Made by a program: the position numbers and the translations under genes
Origin: Iris pallida
Lineage: Eukaryota; Streptophyta; Magnoliopsida; Asparagales; Iridaceae
Direction of reading: 5' to 3'
NCBI GenBank assembly: GCA_029216955.1
Contig: JANAVB010031417.1
Location: 21,835,938-21,899,937 of the forward strand
DNA length: 64,000 bases
The notes under the pieces: model-generated
The model's database searches: none
Seen by the model: the letters and a program-made list of their open reading frames with translations, nothing else
What the model was told of the DNA's origin: nothing
Part shown: positions 23,857 through 34,377 of the stretch, one piece after another
Position numbering within the stretch: the stretch's first letter is position 1
How the letters are laid out: each line of letters starts with the position of its first letter

Positions 23857-26238
23857 AGACAGTAAGTAAAGTACATCGAGCTAACAGGTGCTCGTCGGCT
23901 AAACGCCTCAAAAGAATAGTTTTACAATAGAGTGAGCGAAACAAAATAGAAAACCCACTCGTAGCCCGGGTTCCTTCTAGTCGCCACCATCGGGCTGGAA
24001 GCTTGGTAGATCCTCGGGAGCTGCTCCAAAATCTGGCCACACAAAACCAGCTGGGTCACCCCAGAAAGAGCAAATGCCACAAGGGGGCCACAAAATAAGA
24101 ACAAAAGCCAGCAATCAGTACAGAAAAAAAACTAATATTAAAACTAAAATTTACGAAAACATGTCAGGATGATATACGACGAGATAACCATGGAACTATT
24201 CCGATAGCCAGGTTACAACCCGTAAACCAAACAAGGACTGGGGCTGTAACCCTTCATCTGAACAGAGCTTGGTTTCCCACCATTTATCGGCAAGATAAAT
24301 AATGTAAGTAATCAAGACATGAAGCAATTTTACATAGGATCAAGACATGACTAGACTGGTTATACCTCATTCAATCAATCACGGCCAAGCAGATCCTACG
24401 GCTTACTACTTTAACTAACTAGAGTTATCACAGGCCTAATTACTAACAAGATGCAGTGAGATTGTTCCACAGCCACAAGCCCTGCAGACCATCCAGGCTA
24501 TCCAGGACGAAAGATTAGGGTTGAATTCAGGTGGGTACATTGTCCAGGAGACGCATGTACCCTTAGGTGACTTAGAGGGTGCAACACCTGACAGTGTGAT
24601 GGAAATGTGCCCTACTCGACGGCAGGCTACAAATCCCTGGAGCGCCCAGGTAACGGGATTGCCTGTAGCTGTGTCATCTCTTCATGACTACTGTGTTATT
24701 CTAGTTATTAGCCTTAATCCATTTTAGTAGGTACTCCTGACCGTGGTACTCAGGAGTCCCATCCTCGACATGATGCGAGACTGGACAAGTGGATTTAACA
24801 AGCAAGCAAGAAGGAACTACCCACGGTGTCAAGGCAAGTCAAGTTAAATTATCAAGATAATTATGTCAGGGTACTTGTCGGGAGTGCGCCACGACGGGCC
24901 ACTATCATGTCAGGCTGGTCATGTCAGGAGTGCACCACTACGGGTCACTGTCGTGTTATGCTAGTTTCTTGTCATACCGTGCCATGTACAATAGTCATTC
25001 CAAACGTATTAAGTAAAATCAAGTTCTAATAAAATATCAAAGTACAGGGTTATAGAAGAGCCAAGCTTAAAGAAAAAAGACCAAAACTCCCAGAGCCAAT
25101 CGGTTAAGCAAGGGGTCAGGGGAGCAGCGTACGAAAAGTTACGCACGCTGAGAGAACAGCATAGGTGAAAGTCACGCACGCTACAGGGAGCAGCTGCGTG
25201 AAAAGTCACGCACGCTCAAGGAAGCAGCTGCGTGAAAAGTCACGCACGCACAAGGGAGCAGCTGCGTGAAAAGTCACGCACGCTCAAGGGAGCAGCTGCG
25301 TGAAAAGTCACGCACGCTCAAGGGAGCAGCTACGTGAAAAGTCACGCACGCTCAAGGGAGCAGCTGCATGAAAAGTCACGCACGCTCAAGGGAGCAGCTG
25401 CGTGAGAAGTCACGCACGCTCAAGGAAGCAGCTGCGTGAAAAGTCACGCACGCTCAAGGGAGCAGCTGCGTGAAAAGTCACGCACGCTCAAGGGGCTCAA
25501 GGGAGCAGCTGCGTGAAAAGTCACGCACGCTGAAGGAAGCAGCGTACGCAGCGCTAAAGAGCGCGCGTAGCTCAGGGTGCGTAAGCTAAATAGCTCTGCA
25601 CACTGCTCACTGTCTCCTCCAAACAGCAAGAACACCATGGATGAACCCAAAGCTTCAAAGTATCATAACTTGGCCATCCGAACTCCAAATCCAGATTTCT
25701 AAAGTTCCAACTTGGGTGAAATTGAATGCTCTACCACATGGAAATATCAAAAACCCATAAAATCCAACTTAAGTAGCTCAAACCATGCAAAATTCGAAAA
25801 TAGAAATAACTTAGATCTATAACAATGGAGGCTCCAAATCACAAAAACCCAAGTTCTAATGTTGATCACCATGTCCTAATCTAGCAAATGGACAAGGAAA
25901 AGAGGGTTCTCATGTAGTGGCAAGATGCACTTGCCTAGGGTTAGGAGAGTTGTGGAGGAAGGAGAAGAAGAAGAAGAAGGAAATTAATGGTGGAAGTTAT
26001 GAGGAGAGAGAGTGGTAGGTGGGGGTCATAAAGAGGAGGAGTTATGGTGGGGATGAGGGTGGAGTGTAGGGCTAGGGTGCTCCAACACATAAACCGAACC
26101 AGACCAACCCAATAAAACCGAGCTATGAGAAAACCCAAAATACGAGAAATACCGAAATTCTACAAGTCGAAAAAAATAAAAATTTATGCCAAAATCCAGA
26201 TACGAGTATAAATACGAATACGGGAAATGAGGGTGACA
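23857..26238 (-). repeat. solo LTR B, remaining segment
   Basis: Continues LTR B after C, collinear with 36429-38769 in element E's LTR. It contains the 34-bp hairpin array at 25130-25540. Ends ATACGGGAAATGAGGGTGACA on the plus strand, followed by TSD CTGCT. No coding region is supported. Confidence 0.87.
25130..25545. repeat. 34-bp tandem repeat of hairpins in solo LTR B
   Basis: About 12 units, with the phase word GTCACGCACG at 25205, 25239, 25273 and so on every 34 bp. Each contains GCGTGAAAAGTCACGC, a perfect 6-bp stem around the loop AAAG. The outer units are degenerate and one 10-bp insertion occurs near 25490. A related stem (GCGCT-AAAG-AGCGC) follows near 25551. Confidence 0.9.
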
Positions 26239-28176
26239 CTGCTAGCCCAATATGACATGGTATATGTTCCTCAAAAGTTTGTCAAAGGCCAAGCACTGGC
26301 AGATTTCTTAGCAGCTCATCCTGTTCCAGAGACATCTAAACTCTATGATGAAATTCCAGACGAGACTTTGAAATCTAATACAATCTCCGAAGAATTTCCT
26401 ACTTGACGTCTATTCTTTGACGGTGCATCCAGGATTGGACCCAATGGTGCCATTGTCGCAGGAGTTGGAGTAGTTCTCGTTTCTCCAGACGGGTCAGCTA
26501 TCCAAAGAGCATACTCCTTAGATGAACCCTGCTCCAACAATGTGGCAGAGTACAATGCTCTACTCATTGGCCTTCAGCTAGCCAAACAACTTGACGTCGA
26601 GTATCTTGAAGGTTATGGTGACTCCAAGCTGGTTGTTAACCAGGTTAGAGGGACTTATGAAGTTCGCCATCAAGATCTAGTGCCCTACTTTGAAGCGACA
26701 ATCAATATGGCTACATCATTCAAAGCCTTCTTCATCGAATATGTGCACCGAGCTTGCAATACTGAGGCAGACACTTTGGCCAATCTTGCAGCAGTCTTAG
26801 CCATCCCCATCAGAAGACAGCAGGTGGTGGCTATCTCTAATCGAGAATTGTTCTGCGTCGAAAACAATCGTAATATTGAGTTCAGTAATTTTACTGAAGT
26901 CAATGTTATCAGTGAAGATTGGAGAACTCCCTTCATCGACTTCGTGGTCCATGATATACTCCCTGAAGATCCTAAGGAGGCTACGAGTATTCGTCGACGG
27001 TCTCTCCGATTCTACTACAATCAAACCACCAAAACTCTCTACCGGCGAACTTATGACGGTCTTATTTTACGCTGTCTTGCTGGTGATGAAGCAAAGCAAG
27101 TACTGCGTGAAGCTCACGACGGTGTCTGCGGAGCACATCAACCCGGTCCTAAACTGCAGGATCGCATCCGACGTATGGGTTACTATTGGCCCTCTATGGT
27201 ATCTGATGCCATCAAATATGTAAGAAAATATCGAGCTTGTCAAATCCACGCAGATTTTATTCGTCAACCGTCGAAATTCCTTCATCCGACTGCTGCTTCT
27301 TGGCCTTTTGAAGCTTGGGGCATGGACATCATCGATCCCATCAATCCTCCTTCTTCTAGAGGACATCGGTTCATACTGGCAATAATCGAATACTTCTCCA
27401 AATGGGCTGAAGCTATACCATTGGCTGAAGTCAAGACCAGCAGTGTCATCAACTTCGTCAAACACCATGTCATCTATAGATTCGATGTACCTCGAAGGAT
27501 CATTCATGACAATGGACCTCAATTCATCAGCCAAAAGTTCACAAGGTTTTGTGACGATCACCGGATTGACAATGTCGCTTCAACAGCCTACAATCCTGCT
27601 GCTAATGGTTTAGCTGAAGCTTTCAACAAGACTATCATCAAGATCCTCAAGAAGTTTGTATCCACTAACAAACGAAACTGGAGTGAAAAGCTTGGGGAAT
27701 GTCTTTGGGCCTACCGTACTACGGTCCGCAACCCTACATGCTGTACACCATTTTCTCTGGTATACGGCTGTGAAGCAGTTCTACCTCTGGAACTTCAAAT
27801 TTCGTCTTTGAGGATTGCCATCGCCAACGAACTCACGACAAAGAATAATGATCTTCTCCGACTGCAAGAGTTAGAAGCGCTCGATGAGAAGCGACTATTG
27901 GCTCAACAGCATATTGAGTTATACCAAGTCCGCATCTCAAAGACTTTCAACCGCAAAGTTAAGGTCAGAGCCTTTCAGAAAAGAGAGCTCGTTCTAACCG
28001 TCCGACGTCCTATGACTATGACTCACTCGAGCAAAGGCAAGTTCGATGCAAAGTGGGAAGGACCTTACACTGTAAGCAAAGTCTTTTCAAATGGAGCCTA
28101 TCAACTCCCAGAGCTAGACGGTCGGATTGTAATGATGCCTATCAATGGCAAGTTCCTCAAAAAGTATTATGTGTAA
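26239..28176 (+). pseudogene. archaeal-type RNase H and integrase of element D
   Basis: Resumes the pol frame after element B. The segment to 26404 links to the second RNase H, whose acidic residues are visible in FFDGAS, NVAEYNAL, GDSKLV and NTEADTLAN. TGA at 26404-26406 falls where the family has Trp or similar just before LFFDGAS. Integrase follows: zinc-binding AHDGVCGAH near 27114, but the cysteine pair is reduced to KYRAC, with Tyr at the first Cys. The catalytic triad is D in GMDIID near 27320, D in HDNGPQF near 27505 and E in LAEAFN near 27616. The C-terminal segment has the usual W-E-G-P-Y motif. It ends at 28176. Confidence 0.9.
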
Positions 28177-28216
28177 ATGTAACAGACGTTGCTTGTAATT
28201 ATCAGACAAGTTCATA

Positions 28217-28235
28217 AATAAAATTCAATTTTATT
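28217..28235. terminator. palindromic bidirectional poly(A) signal
   Basis: AATAAAATTCAATTTTATT is a perfect palindrome around C28226. It gives AATAAA to the plus strand 41 bp after the pol stop and AATAAA to the minus strand 26 bp after the stop of the small antisense gene. Use as a signal on both strands is inferred. Confidence 0.6.
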
Positions 28236-28260
28236 TCATCTTGAATGATAATACATAATA

Positions 28261-28587
28261 TCAAGGAAGGTCACTATCATCCTTCTCAAAATTGGGACGC
28301 GGACGACCACTACCGTCCTTATCAAAAACATGATCAGCAAAAGAGTCGAGAACACTCTTGTTCGAACCCACCAGGAACTTGCAAGCAGCTATCCTCATGG
28401 CTTCTTCTTCTTCAGTCTTCCCTGGTTCAAGAAGAAAGTCCAAGATGTCCTTTGACGGTTTGGGGGCAGACGAACCTTCGCCCGCTGCTATCTGCTTTGG
28501 TTGAGCCGGATCGACTGGACGTTCCTCAGTACCCGTTTCCATCTTCGAAGCGATCTAAGCCTTCTTGGATGCATCTCCAGACGACAT
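28261..28587 (-). pseudogene. small antisense gene 2 of element D
   Basis: Minus strand. ATG at 28587, about 47 bp downstream of a TATA box, opens a 108-residue reading beginning MSSGDASKKA, with one in-frame TAG (28555-28557, codon 11). After it the frame is open from METGTEERP to a stop at 28261. The product is acidic and hydrophilic with a segment SKDILDFLLEPGKTEEEE. No domain is recognised. It converges on pol, sharing a palindromic poly(A) signal. An intact relative would start at 28587. The alternative, that only 28542-28261 is translated from the inner ATG, is possible. Confidence 0.5.
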
Positions 28588-28633
28588 TTTTATGTTGAAA
28601 GTTGAAAGTGACCATCCCATCTGATTTTTTGTT

Positions 28634-28643
28634 CTATTTATAG
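28634..28643 (-). promoter_or_regulatory. TATA box of antisense gene 2
   Basis: Minus-strand CTATAAATAG, identical over 10 bp to the TATA boxes of both D LTRs and of antisense gene 1. It lies 47 bp before the ATG and about 35 bp downstream of the GACGGTTCGTCCG repeat array. Confidence 0.6.
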
Positions 28644-28675
28644 ACAGAAATTCATACAACAATGAAGCGACACAT

Positions 28676-29040
28676 CCATTCGACGGTTTACCCGTTCATC
28701 TCATCCATCTGACGGTTCGTCCATTCATTACATCCTTTTGACGGTTCGTCCGTTCATTATTTCATCCGACGGTTCGCCCGTTCATCATTTGACGGTTCGT
28801 CCGTTCATTTAGTTCATCACATTCATCCGACGGTTCGCCCGTTCATCATTTGACGGTTCATCCGTTCATTCCATCCATCTGACGGTTCACCCGTTCATTC
28901 CATTCATCTGATGGCTCGCCCGTTCATTACATTCATTTGACGGTTCATCCGTTCATTTAATTTATCCGACAGTTTACCCGTTCGTCATATTCATCCTGAC
29001 GATTCATTTCGTTCATTTATTTTGACGAATCATCTATTTC
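28676..29040. repeat. array of 13 GACGGTTCGTCCGTT-type units in element D
   Basis: Thirteen degenerate copies of (C/T)GACGGTTCGYCCGTTCAT, spaced 20-40 bp apart by T/A/C-rich linkers (ATTCATC, ATCCATC). The core is an imperfect hairpin (ACGG-TTCGT-CCGT). It lies between the poly(A) signal of antisense gene 1 and the TATA box of antisense gene 2. Variable tandem repeats in this 3' region are known from Retand and Ogre. Confidence 0.85.
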
Positions 29041-29341
29041 GTTCTTATCAGCAACTTGTCATCTTTGATTAAGTTGTCTATTGAAATAATGATATTCGAT
29101 AAATTATATTTGCCATATCCATATTACCTCTGAGCAGATATTATTGAATATGATTATTTTCCAGAATCAAGAAATATATCATGTCTTACACCTCTGAATA
29201 TATTTTCTATCGCTATTATTTATATCTTAATAAGATTGAAACAAATAATAGAGCCACAAAAAAAAATGTCTTTTTATTGATCAAAGATGAAAGACATTAC
29301 AACATGATATATTACAAAATAAGAAGATACAAAAAATCTTT
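29041..29341. other. AT-rich spacer with antisense poly(A) signal
   Basis: No gene. On the minus strand AATAAA (29278-29273) follows the stop of antisense gene 1 by about 65 bp and is the likely end of that transcript. Confidence 0.5.
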
Positions 29342-32300
29342 CTATTCGATCGGTGGTGTCATCAAGTTAACCATCTGCTGCTTTAAAGATTTTAATCGCT
29401 CCTCACGGGAGTCCATCACACGCCTCCTGGGTTCCTCCATTCCAGACTTTTCATTAAAAGTCGGTAGGGTCACTAAACGGCGGGAGATTTCAGCCTGATG
29501 AGTCGTGATATATTCATTTCGTTCCTGAGTCAGAATGGCCAGTTGCTGAGTGGCAGCTTGATGCTGTGTAACTTCATCTTCTAGAGAATGCTGAACCAGT
29601 TTCAACTCTTCCTGGAGACGGGCAATCTCCTCTTGAAGACGAACATATTTCGCTTTCAACTCAGTAACTTTCTCCTCCTTCTCTCCAGCAGCAGAGGTGG
29701 CTATCTCCATTTGAGAATCATATTATGAAGCCTTGGCAGTATAAGTGTCTATGAAAGTCTGGAAATTAGCCTTCTCAATGGCAATTTCTTGAGACATCCT
29801 TTCAAATTCAGCTTGTACTAAGGATTCTACTTTACCTCGATTAAGATCCTTGTAGATCTTAACCGATGCTTCGAGCTTATCCAGTATATGCTCAAGAAAA
29901 ACAGCTTGAGCCTCATCTCCTTGACCTCGGATGGCATTTATCAAATGAGAAGTTGGGCTTCTAACAGTAGTGAAATCAACAACTTCTTTCTCTAGTACCC
30001 TATCTACTAGGGGTCCCAATGCATTAAAGAACAGGTTGCTGAAAGAACTAATGATAAATTGGTTAGTTGCCAAAGCTCCAGGGGTAGCAGCTACTCCCAT
30101 TGATGATGAAGCAGCATGTGCCTATGCCGATGGACGTTCTTGCACTTGAATAGAGGGTTCTTTAAACAAGGGAGCTAAAGTAGAACTGGTTGCTCCTCTT
30201 GGTTGTTCTTCTGCAAGGACAAATGAACCTATCATTGATTATTGTTGTCATTAACAATTAATTAAAAAGGATCAAAGTCAATCTTACCATGACTCGCTCC
30301 AGCAATAAGCCGTTCGTCTGTGGGTACAGATTCCAGTCTAGCAGAGGTAGCCTCAGACATCACTGCTTGGCTACTTCCGGCCTCAGAACCACCCGACAGA
30401 TGTCGGCTACCGCTAGCTATTACTATTATCGGTACTATATCAGTGCAAGGAGGAACCAGAGATGATTCTATTTCTACATGAATCAAAAATAGAGATGTCA
30501 GTTGTTAATCTATGAAAAGAAGATTAATAATTTTATTTAATACCTTTGGGATCAGTGGTAGTAGCTTCCTCCGGCGCTACTTTCCCACCCATATTCTTTT
30601 CAGGAGACATATCCACCTTAGCATCCTTTTCAGGAGCTAGTGTGTCTTCAACAACTTCAGGAGAAATTTGGACATCAATGTCCTCTTCTTGATTCAAAGT
30701 ATCATCAATAACCTCTATTGATGTATCTTCAGTGCTCATGCTATCCTCAGGTACTTCTTCGCTGGCAGTTGCAGCGGTATGGTCAGCATCTTTTTATAGA
30801 CCGAAGTCGTAATCATTTAATGCTTCAATCATTAAACGATCCTCCTCCTCGCGGATTGTTCCTGGTGTAACAGGAAGTTGAGTAGTTTCTACCGCTGGTG
30901 AAGGAGATCGCAAAGCTTCCTGCTCCTCCTCTACAATATCCTCCCTAGGCTCTGCAGCCTCCTCTCTCTGATCAGTCTCGTCCCTCCGTTCTGGACTAGG
31001 AGTTTCTTGCCTAGACTCAGAGACAGGAGTAGGAGATGACATAGTAATTCCAGCAGCAGTGCTAGCCACCACCGAGGACAGGATCACCTTCTTTCTTTTC
31101 TTAAAAGCCAGTTTCTTTCGATGAAGAGGTCTTTCGGGACTCTCCACATCTACCACATCAACCCGCTGTGGAAGAGAAGTTGGTGTGGTCGCTTCTTCTC
31201 GGGTCGACTCAGCTAGTTGCCGAGACTGCGATCTGGTAGTAACTTTTTCTGATGGGTCCAAGAGGAGTTTCTTCTTGGCAATCGGAGAGGAAGGCTCATT
31301 GATCCTTCTCTTCCTCTCCCTAGCCGGAGACTTAACAACTTTCAAAGAAATTCTCAGTGGTTCATTAACTTCCTCAGGGAAGTTAGCATCCCTTGAGGAT
31401 TCTAAAGGATCATCCACTGGTTCATGTTGCTCATCATTTGCTGGAGCTAGCGTAGCAATTGCTCCTTTCCTCAAACGCGTCGCCGTCGCGAAGCTATCCA
31501 CCAGATTAAAGTTCTCGGCGAAAGTATTGGCAGCTGTGTAAAACAGTGAATATGTATATAACATTCTAGGGCCATGATCATTCTTGGTTGGCATCGAGAA
31601 CACTGTCCTTGTGTCTCGAGCATTGTAGTAGGCCCATGCTCTGGCACCATCAATTAGATACCCCTTTCCTTGTAGGCAAGTTATAGCGTTGCCTACATGG
31701 AACTGGTCGTAACCAAATTGACGAGCGAAGCGACTCGGCAGATATGGTTCCAGATAACACTCCTCTTCAAATCTGTACACCAAATGCGATGGTCTGATCG
31801 TCCTTAGCCAGTCAAAAGCTGCTCGACCCAGCGGTTGCCTCCCAAGGTCAACTAAATTTGCCGACATATGTTCATAACCGACTGGAGGGACAACGCAATA
31901 AAAATTCCATCCCTTTCCAAGGTTCAATGTATGTCTGCAGTCCTTCAGACTAGTATACACCCACTTGCTCCGGGAGAATCTTCGCAGAAAGCTACCACCG
32001 ACTGCTCCCATGTCGGGGTTCATCAAAGATGGATGATGCAGAAGCAACCACCCGAATAAGTAGGTGTAAGGCAACTCCAATCGAGAGAAGTTTTCCTTCT
32101 CACCCTTTCATTTGATCATGGAGTCAACATACAGACGAAGACCTGCATTCACTCTGCAAGTCATCGCTGATAGCAAATCCATCCGGTAGCCGAAAACTAA
32201 CCGGACAGCAGCAAAAAGTATGCCGCGGTGGAAGCGGTCCACGACGCTTGCTCCGGGTACAACGAATCGACGGAGCCAGTATGTCAGGAATCCCGCCAGC

Positions 32301-34101
32301 TGGGCTTCTCTTGACATGGGCCTGTAGCCCATTCTTATAAAGCTCTTAACAAAATCTCCAGTCTTGAGCGGAGGATATTGATGTTCATCATTAACTCTGA
32401 TATCCATTTTCTTATTCTCTTCCATCAGTCTTATTACTTCGCTGTGGCTGAGGGATTGGAAGAAAGTCGGGTTGCATGTGTCATGATCCTTCATCTTTTT
32501 CTCAAATGATATGATTAAGAAAAAGATACGGCAACCACTTTGAAGAATAACAGGTGCCGGAAGAGCCGCTCTTATAGTACATGGAGCATATGTTGTAATG
32601 GCACAGTAGTTCGTCGAAAACTGCCACCATCTCTGCATTTTTCCGACATAGTCTATCTAACTTGTCGTTTGTGGGAACATACTCCTCGTAAGGGAAGTCT
32701 TCTGTTGGTAGGCACGAGATGTACTTCATCTCATGGAGGGCTAATCCAATCTCCCCGCAGGGCGTCATGAACGTCCCTGTCCTATAATTATACCTCTCTG
32801 CCAAGGCCAGAAACAGATGAGGGTTTGGGAGGAATCCATACACGGTAGCATATACCGCATGATATAGTTCGATCTCTTTCAGCTTGTCTTCGAACTGAGC
32901 CAATATCCAGTTGGCTATGCAGTTCCACCTTCTGTTGTCTGGGTTTACCAGACCGGTCAGCCGGATGTCCTGATCCGGGTATCTGCCTTCAACCTTTGCA
33001 TATTCATTAGCAAAGATTGGTGTCCTCACCGGCAGCAACAAAGAAGAGTTCTCGGGAGGGATACAGCCTGGCTTCAACCCTCTGAGTAAAGTGCTATGTC
33101 GCTCAGATGAGCTATAGAACATGTCTCTGTTGTTTGGGCCTTTCTTTACACAGATCTTTCCTGTCCTTGCCTGTTGGAGGGGAGTAATATCCCAGTCCAT
33201 CCTCCTGGGATGGCTTGCATGGGCATACCGGACGAGAGGGAGGCATCTAGCAATGTCCGGTAACAGGACTAGTTTCTCATTCCTTTGGAAGAGTCTCTCC
33301 TCAACACGGGGTCTTGGCTGAGAACTCTTGTCGATGGCTTCGCCAAATAAGAACATTGGTTTCTTGTGGGTAATGGCGTCAGCAGACTGCAGGGGCTGCC
33401 CATTCATCAGACTTAACAAAGTCTCATTGTCCTGAGCTACCAAGATAGCTTGGCGGGAGGATGGCAGAGCATATTGTGGAAAAAGCACATGAGACAAATC
33501 TTTTTTAAATTTCGGCTCAGCAAGGGACCCTGCAAATATTTCATACTCAGGATCCTCTCTGATGTTAACTGCATCAAAACAGAAAAAACAGAATTCAGTA
33601 CAAGTAAAATCAAAGATTCTGTCATCAGATTGTGCAAGCATCAGATTGTGCAAGCATCAGATTGCGCAACAATAGCTTCTATGCGTAAACTATCCAGTGG
33701 CGCCAACTCATCTACTTGTGCAAGCCATCAGATTGCGTTGAATAACTTGCACAAAGTATCAGTTTGCGCTGGACAGCTTTGCGCAAATCAACAGACTGCG
33801 CTGACTTTTGCCAGCGCGTTCTAACCGATTGCGCAAGAAAATAGTTTTCATAAAAATGAAAACTATTGGGTTTGTGCAACCGAAACCCTAAACAGAACGG
33901 CACAGTATGACCCAATTTCTAAAAAGAGACAGGTTCGAAAGATCAACAGTGTTAAAGAACCCTAAAAAGGGCCTTTCGATCGGGTTTACTACCTTGCAGT
34001 GCTTGGTGAGCAGCTTCATGACGAGAAGGGCGCGGCGCAACACGAGTCGAAGACTCGGCGGGGGCCTTGCCTTTCTCGGCGGCGGAGCGCTTCGGGGCCA
34101 T
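29342..34101 (-). pseudogene. large antisense gene 1 of element D, multi-exon
   Basis: Minus strand. Exon 1 is 34101-33993 (36 codons plus one base, begins MAPKRSAAEKGKAP). Intron 33992-33569 has GTAGTAA and TTTTGATGCAG ends. Exon 2 from 33568 reads VNIREDPEYEIF and continues to about 32550, where frame changes by an unresolved short intron or indel. Exon 3 runs to 30544 through DRFHRGILFAAVRLVFGYR and LFGWLLLHHPSLMNPDMGA. Intron 30543-30474, exon 4 30473-30288, intron 30287-30211, exon 5 30210-29342, ending in a coiled coil (LQEEIARLQEELKLVQ). Each resolved splice keeps frame. In-frame stops at 32108, 30794, 30122 and 29723 make it a pseudogene here. The N-terminal 600 residues recall the plant mobile or gypsy-associated domain; this is from memory and uncertain. 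Antisense ORFs here are known in Grande and Retand. Confidence 0.75.
33569..33992 (-). other. intron 1 of antisense gene 1, rich in GATTGYGCA words
   Basis: Flanked by AAG|GTAGTAA and GATGCAG|TTAAC on the minus strand. Between 33630 and 33880 it holds about ten degenerate GATTGCGCA, CTTGTGCAA or TTTGCGCA words, the same vocabulary as the D LTRs. Confidence 0.7.
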
Positions 34102-34202
34102 CTGAAAGTCGACGGGGAAGAAGAAGAGTCAGGAAAGCTCGGGAAGTTTTCTCTTTCGAAAGTTTAAAAGCAAGTAAAGAATGTTAGAGAGAGAACTGAG
34201 AA

Positions 34203-34212
34203 CTATTTATAG
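34203..34212 (-). promoter_or_regulatory. TATA box of antisense gene 1
   Basis: Minus-strand CTATAAATAG, about 100 bp upstream of the ATG at 34101. Upstream of it (34213-34330) lie further GATTGTGC and GCGCAAC words and then the 3' LTR. Confidence 0.65.
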
Positions 34213-34366
34213 TTTTCCACAATAAACAAACTCCTTAGATTGTGCCAAATTAACAGGGGCTAATTCCTCCGATTGTGCAGACAGGTCATCATATGCGCAA
34301 CTTGATTTGAAAATCAAAATTCAAAGTATTTCGAAGCTTTGACTATTTTCAAACTTCGAAAACTTT

Positions 34367-34377
34367 GAAGGGGGTCT
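34367..34377 (+). promoter_or_regulatory. polypurine tract of element D
   Basis: GAAGGGGGTCT immediately precedes the 3' LTR, the expected place and composition for the plus-strand primer. Confidence 0.7.

Larger units (their letters stand above)
16258..26238 (-). mobile_element. Element B: solo LTR of the element E family, interrupted by element C
   Basis: Bounded by TSD CTGCT (16253-16257 and 26239-26243), with ends TGTCATGCCCC and GGGTGACA on the plus strand. After removing C it is about 2.72 kb. It is collinear throughout with the 2683-bp 5' LTR of element E at 36087-38769, in the same orientation. It has no internal region and no second LTR, so it is a solo LTR left by LTR-LTR recombination. 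It sits inside a codon of element D's pol. Confidence 0.88.

Noticed and set aside
25130..25545. Regularly spaced repeats resembling a CRISPR array
   Set aside because: The whole 34-bp unit is repeated with no unique spacers, and it lies in a plant LTR.
28676..29040. Second CRISPR-like pattern of short repeats with variable spacers
   Set aside because: Units are degenerate, spacers are short low-complexity linkers, and the context is a plant retrotransposon 3' region.
30794..32080. Separate 428-codon gene starting at 32080
   Set aside because: That start is a TTG codon. The frame continues upstream through a single TGA to the preceding exon, so it is part of the larger antisense gene.
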